Below, one piece after another: positions 16,003 through 19,574 of a DNA stretch of 19,574 bases. The translations under genes were made by a program, and so were the position numbers. This DNA is from an uncultured Prevotellaceae bacterium (lineage in GTDB: Bacteria > Bacteroidota > Bacteroidia > Bacteroidales > Muribaculaceae): contig UQLZ01000044.1 in the NCBI GenBank assembly GCA_900541935.1, positions 1 through 19,574 on the forward strand. The letters are read 5' to 3'. Within the stretch, counting starts at the first letter, position 1. Every line of letters starts with the position of its first letter. The notes beneath the pieces are model-generated. The model made no database searches. It had not been told where the DNA came from and saw only the letters and a list, made by a program, of their open reading frames with translations.

Positions 16003-17025
16003 CTATTTCTTCTTTTTATCTACATCAAGATATTTGAATGGGAAAGGTCCATCATAACTTGCATGCGTTGGAATTGTACAGAAATGAGTATTGACTTGAT
16101 TATGGTAGAAATGGTACAAGTTATACTTCGGATCACCAAGCCAGAAACGGTCGCCTCCCGCTTCAGTAAAATCAAGTTCCATCAACATACATATAGGTGC
16201 GGCAACTGTCATAGGTACACCTCTCCATACTGTTGAAATACCTCTGTGCATGTGACCGCAGCACAATTGGATATGGTTTTTATGTCTAACAAGAATCTCT
16301 TCAAGACGGTTCAGGTTCTCAAATCCTTCATCCATAAATCCCATACCGGCATCAAATGGTGGATGGTGAGTGAAGATAAGGGTTTTCTTTCTCGGTTTTT
16401 CGTCAAGTTTTGCCTCAAGCCAGTCGGCAACCTTGTCTGAAATTCCTCCCCAGTGCTTGCCCTGAACGATTGTGTCAATACAGATAACGCGAACAGGATA
16501 ATCCTCGATAGTGTAGCAAATGTAAGGAGCAATATCCTCTTTTACCGGGCACATCTTGCTTCCCAATAGGCGGAGCATGTCAGCACGGTTATCGTGGTTT
16601 CCTGGAAGGCAGAAAACCGGACGCGGCAATTGCTCGAAATAATCGTGAATCTTACCGTAAGCAGTATGATTACCATTATCAGCCAAATCGCCTGTTGCAA
16701 CGAAGAAGTCTGGAAGGTCTTTTTCAGGCATATTCTTGAAGTATTCAACTGCTTTTTTTACAGTCGCGGAAGTATCACACTTGCCAAACGAAAGCAAATT
16801 ATCTCCTCTCAAGTGAGTGTCGGTAATATGGATAATCTTCATTTCAGCACCCCTGCCAATGATTTTCTTGGGAGGAAGAGGGCGTCCGTCTGCATCAAAA
16901 CCACCTGTACCAGGAACAGCCTTACTCTCTTTTTCCGCCGCCAATACTGCAGCAGGGGCAACTACAGATGCAGCAGCAAATGATGCTACTTTTTGAAGAA
17001 ATGATCTTCTTGAAATGTCAGCCAT
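16003..17025 (-). CDS. Tat-exported calcineurin-like metallophosphoesterase
   Basis: A 340-residue protein with a classical twin-arginine signal: SRRSFLQK at 5-12, a mildly hydrophobic Ala-rich core and a likely cleavage site near residue 29-30 (VLAA-EK). The dinuclear-metal motifs follow in family order: DTH (D69, H71), GDLADNG (G112, D113), GNHDNR (N143, H144), FTHHPPF (H220) and GHMHRG (H258, H260). The family cleaves phosphomono- or phosphodiesters; the substrate here is open (cyclic nucleotide, nucleotide or protein phosphate). Tat export implies folding and metal loading in the cytoplasm before crossing. It is divergent from tatA-tatC across 142 bases with back-to-back promoters, so it is likely a substrate of the adjacent translocase. 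The C-terminus ends in four lysines. Confidence 0.93.
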   Translation of the reverse strand: MADISRRSFLQKVASFAAASVVAPAAVLAAEKESKAVPGTGGFDADGRPLPPKKIIGRGAEMKIIHITDTHLRGDNLLSFGKCDTSATVKKAVEYFKNMPEKDLPDFFVATGDLADNGNHTAYGKIHDYFEQLPRPVFCLPGNHDNRADMLRLLGSKMCPVKEDIAPYICYTIEDYPVRVICIDTIVQGKHWGGISDKVADWLEAKLDEKPRKKTLIFTHHPPFDAGMGFMDEGFENLNRLEEILVRHKNHIQLCCGHMHRGISTVWRGVPMTVAAPICMLMELDFTEAGGDRFWLGDPKYNLYHFYHNQVNTHFCTIPTHASYDGPFPFKYLDVDKKKK

Positions 17026-17061
17026 AATTTTAAGATTTTAAGTTGGGTTTATAAGTCAATA

Positions 17062-17093
17062 CAAAACTACAATTTTGATTTGAAACTTCCAAA
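17062..17093 (-). promoter_or_regulatory. Promoter of the metallophosphoesterase gene
   Basis: Minus-strand TTTG (plus 17090-17093), 20 bases, then the perfect -7 box TAGTTTTG (plus 17062-17069). Predicted transcription start near 17056, leader about 31 bases. One of the best promoter matches in the window. Confidence 0.75.
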
Positions 17094-17122
17094 CTTTTAT
17101 TTCAAAAAATTTGCATTATGTA

Positions 17123-17153
17123 TTGCTTATGTTTTTTAGTTTATTTACTTTTG
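17123..17153 (+). promoter_or_regulatory. Promoter of tatA-tatC-HAD
   Basis: TTG at 17123-17125, 20 bases, then the perfect -7 box TACTTTTG at 17146-17153. The ATG at 17168 lies 14 bases after the box, so the leader is short. The frame stays open to an ATG at 17111, but that lies upstream of the promoter. Confidence 0.7.
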
Positions 17154-17167
17154 TAAAAAAGATTATT

Positions 17168-17383
17168 ATGAACTCAATTCTTCTGTTTTTACAAAACCTC
17201 GGAACTACGGAGATTATCATTATCTTCGTTATCATTCTTCTTCTTTTCGGAGCCAAGCGTATTCCTGACCTTATGAAAGGCATTGGAAAAGGTATCCGCA
17301 GTTTCAAAGAAGGCATGAACGATGTTAAGGAAGAAATCGACAGACCGGTTGATTCCAAAGATAACGCTGACAAAAAGGAGTAA
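17168..17383 (+). CDS. tatA: Sec-independent translocase protein TatA
   Basis: A 71-residue protein with the TatA layout: a short N-terminus, one membrane helix (about 13-28, IIIIFVIILLLFG), the hinge FGAKRIPDLMKGIGKGIRSF, an amphipathic helix (about 31-50) and a charged tail. The family usually has LP in the hinge; here it is IP. It oligomerises in the inner membrane to form the passage used by folded twin-arginine substrates. The tatC gene begins 8 bases after the stop. No tatB is present, so this is a minimal TatA-TatC system in which TatA must also cover the TatB role, unless another copy lies elsewhere. Confidence 0.92.
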   Translation: MNSILLFLQNLGTTEIIIIFVIILLLFGAKRIPDLMKGIGKGIRSFKEGMNDVKEEIDRPVDSKDNADKKE

Positions 17384-17391
17384 GACCCTGA

Positions 17392-18198
17392 ATGCCAGAT
17401 AATCAAGAAAATAAACAGAATGAAAAATCATTCTGGGCTCACCTCGAGGACCTGAGGAAGATGCTTTTTAAAATGGCGATAGTAATTACTGTTTTAGTAG
17501 TTGCTATGTTCTTTTATATGCCACAAATTTTTGACAACATTATCCTTGCCCCTTGTAACGGCGATTTTTGCCTTTACCGTGCGTTCGAGAAAATAACTGC
17601 GGCATTTCCTTCTCTTCCGCAGTTCTCCACAGAAGGATACCACGTTGAACTGATAAACACAAAACTCGCATCGCAATTTTTTACTCACATAAGTGCTTCG
17701 TTCTGGTTATCCATTATTGTAGCGTTCCCTATTCTGCTTTTCATATTATGGGATTTTATCAGACCTGCCCTTTATGAGAAAGAGAAAAAAGGAGCAAGTA
17801 TTGCTTTCTTTGGGGGAACTCTGCTTTTCTATCTGGGGGTAGCAGTTAGTTATTTCCTTATATTCCCAATAACACTTAGGTTCCTATATCAATACCAACT
17901 TAGTGCTAACATTGAGAACCTGCTTTCGCTGGACTCATATATGGATAATTTCTTTATGCTGAACCTGATGATGGGTGCAGTTTTCGAATTGCCTATGCTT
18001 GCTTGGGTACTGTCACTTATTGGTCTGATACATAGGAGTTTCTTCAAAAAATACAGAAGGCACGCGATAGTGGCTCTTCTTGTTTTGGCGGCAATCATCA
18101 CACCTACAGGCGACCCGCTAACATTGACAATTGTTTTCCTTCCCCTATACATACTTTACGAAGGAAGTGCACTTTTAGTTAAAAAGGATGAAGAATAA
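17392..18198 (+). CDS. tatC: Sec-independent translocase protein TatC
   Basis: A 268-residue polytopic protein with six predicted membrane segments (about 27-45, 100-123, 136-160, 185-212, 224-238 and 241-260). Family signatures are FWAHLEDLRK (14-23), in which E19 matches the conserved acidic residue that recognises the twin-arginine signal, WDFIRPALYEKEKK (120-133) and ITPTGDPLT (236-244). The first periplasmic loop is long and contains two cysteines, C55 and C60. TatC is the receptor of the translocase and binds the RR motif of substrates such as the neighbouring metallophosphoesterase. Its last 11 bases overlap the start of the HAD gene, so the two are translationally coupled. Confidence 0.95.
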   Translation: MPDNQENKQNEKSFWAHLEDLRKMLFKMAIVITVLVVAMFFYMPQIFDNIILAPCNGDFCLYRAFEKITAAFPSLPQFSTEGYHVELINTKLASQFFTHISASFWLSIIVAFPILLFILWDFIRPALYEKEKKGASIAFFGGTLLFYLGVAVSYFLIFPITLRFLYQYQLSANIENLLSLDSYMDNFFMLNLMMGAVFELPMLAWVLSLIGLIHRSFFKKYRRHAIVALLVLAAIITPTGDPLTLTIVFLPLYILYEGSALLVKKDEE

Positions 18199-19018
18199 AA
18201 CACTATATATAAGCGACTTAGACGGCACTTTGCTTAATAGCAACTCACTAATTTCTGACACGTCGGTAGAAATTCTTAATCACATCATTAAAGAAGGTTG
18301 TCTCTTTTCAATAGCAACAGCCAGAACTCCGGCAACAGTTGACGGGCTGATGTCACGCATTAACGGAAACCTGCCATATATCGTTATGACAGGTGCTTCT
18401 ATGTGGAACGGAAAAATGATAAACCGTCATTATATGAAAGTTGAGAGGATGCGGCTGCTTCGTGAAATTTGCCACGAATATGGTATTGACCCTTTCTTCT
18501 ATACATATAATGATAGCGAAAACGTTATCGAGGCTTTCCATTCACCCAAATTTACCGACTACGACCACAATTTCTACGAGCAACGCGTAAATGCTCCGCA
18601 TAAGAAATTTTCGCTTACGGAAGATATTCCGGAAGAAGCCCAGCATAAAACTATGCTTATGTTTGCCACCGCTGACTATGAAAAAGTAGAGAAGGCTTAT
18701 CTCAAGGCAAAAAGTCTGCTTTCCTGCTCAATGACCTGCTATCGGGATATTTTCAACCCGAATGTTGGCTTTCTTGAAGTAATGGCGGCGGGAGTAAGCA
18801 AGGCTGCAGCAGTTAAAGAACTGACAGAAAGTGTTAATGCAGAAGAAATTATAGTATTCGGAGATAGTCCTAACGATCTTTCTATGAAAGAAATTGCAAC
18901 AAAATTTATCGCCCCGGAGAATGCTTCTCCAGAGGTCCTTGCCGTTGCTGATGCCGTTATTGGCAATAATAATGATGATTCTGTAGCAAAATATATCCTT
19001 CATGATGTCTCAAGATAA
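18188..19018 (+). CDS. Cof-type HAD-superfamily phosphatase
   Basis: A 276-residue cytoplasmic protein with DLDGTLL (D10 nucleophile, D12 acid/base), TAR in SIATART (44-46), a conserved Lys205 in AAGVSKAAAVKEL, and GDSPNDLSM (225-233) with the metal-binding aspartates. The cap between about 85 and 190 fits the Cof/type IIB group, which dephosphorylates small sugar or nucleotide phosphates with broad specificity. The start codon overlaps the tatC end (18188-18198). Being in the tat operon may be chance, since Cof-type enzymes turn up in many contexts. The substrate is not predictable from sequence. Confidence 0.92.
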   Translation: MKNKTLYISDLDGTLLNSNSLISDTSVEILNHIIKEGCLFSIATARTPATVDGLMSRINGNLPYIVMTGASMWNGKMINRHYMKVERMRLLREICHEYGIDPFFYTYNDSENVIEAFHSPKFTDYDHNFYEQRVNAPHKKFSLTEDIPEEAQHKTMLMFATADYEKVEKAYLKAKSLLSCSMTCYRDIFNPNVGFLEVMAAGVSKAAAVKELTESVNAEEIIVFGDSPNDLSMKEIATKFIAPENASPEVLAVADAVIGNNNDDSVAKYILHDVSR

Positions 19019-19053
19019 CTTTATCTCAAATAATAAAACTATCATAAAAAACT

Positions 19054-19078
19054 GAAAAACGGCATTTTTCCCTTTTTT
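19054..19078 (+). terminator. Possible weak terminator after the HAD gene
   Basis: A 6-bp AT-rich stem (GAAAAA at 19054-19059 with TTTTTC at 19065-19070) with loop CGGCA, followed by six T residues at 19073-19078. The stem is weak, so transcription may be only partly stopped. Confidence 0.35.
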
Positions 19079-19095
19079 CTTAGGTTTCTTTGCAC

Positions 19096-19103
19096 TATAT
19101 TTG
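19096..19103 (+). promoter_or_regulatory. -7 box for the nucleoside kinase gene
   Basis: A perfect TATATTTG, with TTTT 19 bases upstream as a weak -33 match. The predicted leader of about 40 bases contains AGGC-TACA-GCCT (19118-19129), a small hairpin, before the ATG at 19147. Confidence 0.5.
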
Positions 19104-19146
19104 GTATTTAAAAAGATAGGCTACAGCCTGAAAAATCTCAGAAATC

Positions 19147-19574
19147 ATGGAAAGAAACATTCAAATCTTTTGCAAGAATACCGGCGAATATATGGACATT
19201 GCCGGGGGCGAAACCTTGCTCGAAATTGCTAACCGCATTAAAGACAGACTGAATTTCAAGCCAATATGTGCGCACGTCAACAACAAGACGGAGGGATTGA
19301 AATACCCTATATTCATGCCTAAGTTGATTGAATTTTTTGACTGCTCACACCCTTCTGGCAAAAGACTTTACATCCGCTCTCTTTGCATGATTCTCATAAA
19401 GGCGACACACGACATTTTCCCGCAAAGGAGGTTACGCATAGAGCATTCAATATCAAAGGGCTACTACTGCGTATTTACCGACGGAAACGAAATAACAGAA
19501 GAAAACGTTGCAAAAATTAAAAACAGAATGGACGAAATTGTGGCTGCAGATATAAACAAATTCGGTCGCCAATT
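19147..19574 (+). CDS. Nucleoside (uridine) kinase family protein, N-terminal part, cut by window edge
   Basis: 142 codons are visible and the gene runs off the window. The N-terminus IQIFCKNTGEYMDIAGGETL (5-24) and the run up to about residue 60 form a TGS-like domain. It is followed by DCSHPSGKRLYIRSLCMIL and the piece RLRIEHSISKGYYCVF, in which the region resembles the editing-associated (SAD) domain of threonyl-tRNA synthetases. In Bacteroidota this domain pair precedes a P-loop phosphoribulokinase/uridine kinase domain, giving a protein of about 550 residues. The kinase domain itself, with its Walker A motif, lies outside the window, so the activity is inferred from the N-terminal pattern. 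Threonyl-tRNA synthetase proper is less likely because of the HPSGKRLYIRSL segment. Confidence 0.8.
   Translation, partial: MERNIQIFCKNTGEYMDIAGGETLLEIANRIKDRLNFKPICAHVNNKTEGLKYPIFMPKLIEFFDCSHPSGKRLYIRSLCMILIKATHDIFPQRRLRIEHSISKGYYCVFTDGNEITEENVAKIKNRMDEIVAADINKFGRQ

Noticed and set aside
19147..19574. Threonyl-tRNA synthetase as the identity of the last gene
   Set aside because: The HPSGKRLYIRSL segment and the IEHSISKGYY piece fit the TGS-kinase proteins of Bacteroidota better; the kinase domain itself cannot be checked in this window.

Overview
The window looks like ordinary chromosome from a member of the Bacteroidota, most likely Bacteroidales. GC is about 40% by eye. Most transcription units are preceded by the Bacteroidota -7 box TAnnTTTG, several with a TTTG/TTG -33 box 19-21 bases upstream. 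The gene set also fits: a two-gene 2-oxoglutarate:ferredoxin oxidoreductase, tandem FKBP isomerases, a minimal TatA-TatC pair, and a TGS-domain nucleoside kinase. No rRNA, tRNA, CRISPR array, insertion sequence or integrase is visible.

Layout. 1-205: a strong hairpin terminator, then the promoter of a secreted M16 zinc peptidase (206-3004, +), which ends at its own terminator. 3005-3347: a gene-free gap with two terminators and a short, unexpectedly GC-rich block. 3348-6206 (-): korA-korB. 6444-8719 (-): a cytoplasmic FKBP isomerase, an FKBP lipoprotein, a terminator, and a YgjP-type HELAH metalloprotein. 8869-9774 (+): an exported TPR protein with a lysine-rich tail. 9959-10864 (+): a sugar-phosphate nucleotidyltransferase-like protein. 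11005-13413 (+): an 802-residue protein of unknown function whose sequence pattern recalls tail proteins of Bacteroides phages. 13410-15866 (-): class A penicillin-binding protein, convergent with the previous gene, their stop codons overlapping. 16003-17025 (-): a metallophosphoesterase with a twin-arginine signal, divergent from tatA-tatC-HAD phosphatase (17168-19018, +). 19147-end (+): the N-terminal part of a nucleoside kinase cut by the window edge.

How the genes fit together. Much of the window concerns the cell envelope and protein handling: the exported peptidase, a surface or periplasmic FKBP lipoprotein, PBP1A for peptidoglycan synthesis, and the Tat translocase beside a likely Tat substrate. 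KorAB supplies reductive or oxidative 2-oxoacid chemistry through ferredoxin, as expected of an anaerobe. The best candidates for something less ordinary are the orphan phage-tail-like 802-residue protein, the pairing of a Tat substrate with tatAC through back-to-back promoters, a 9-bp inverted repeat spanning the M16 promoter, a 24-bp imperfect palindrome upstream of korA, and the GC-rich block at about 3102-3203. I see no clear new multi-gene system.
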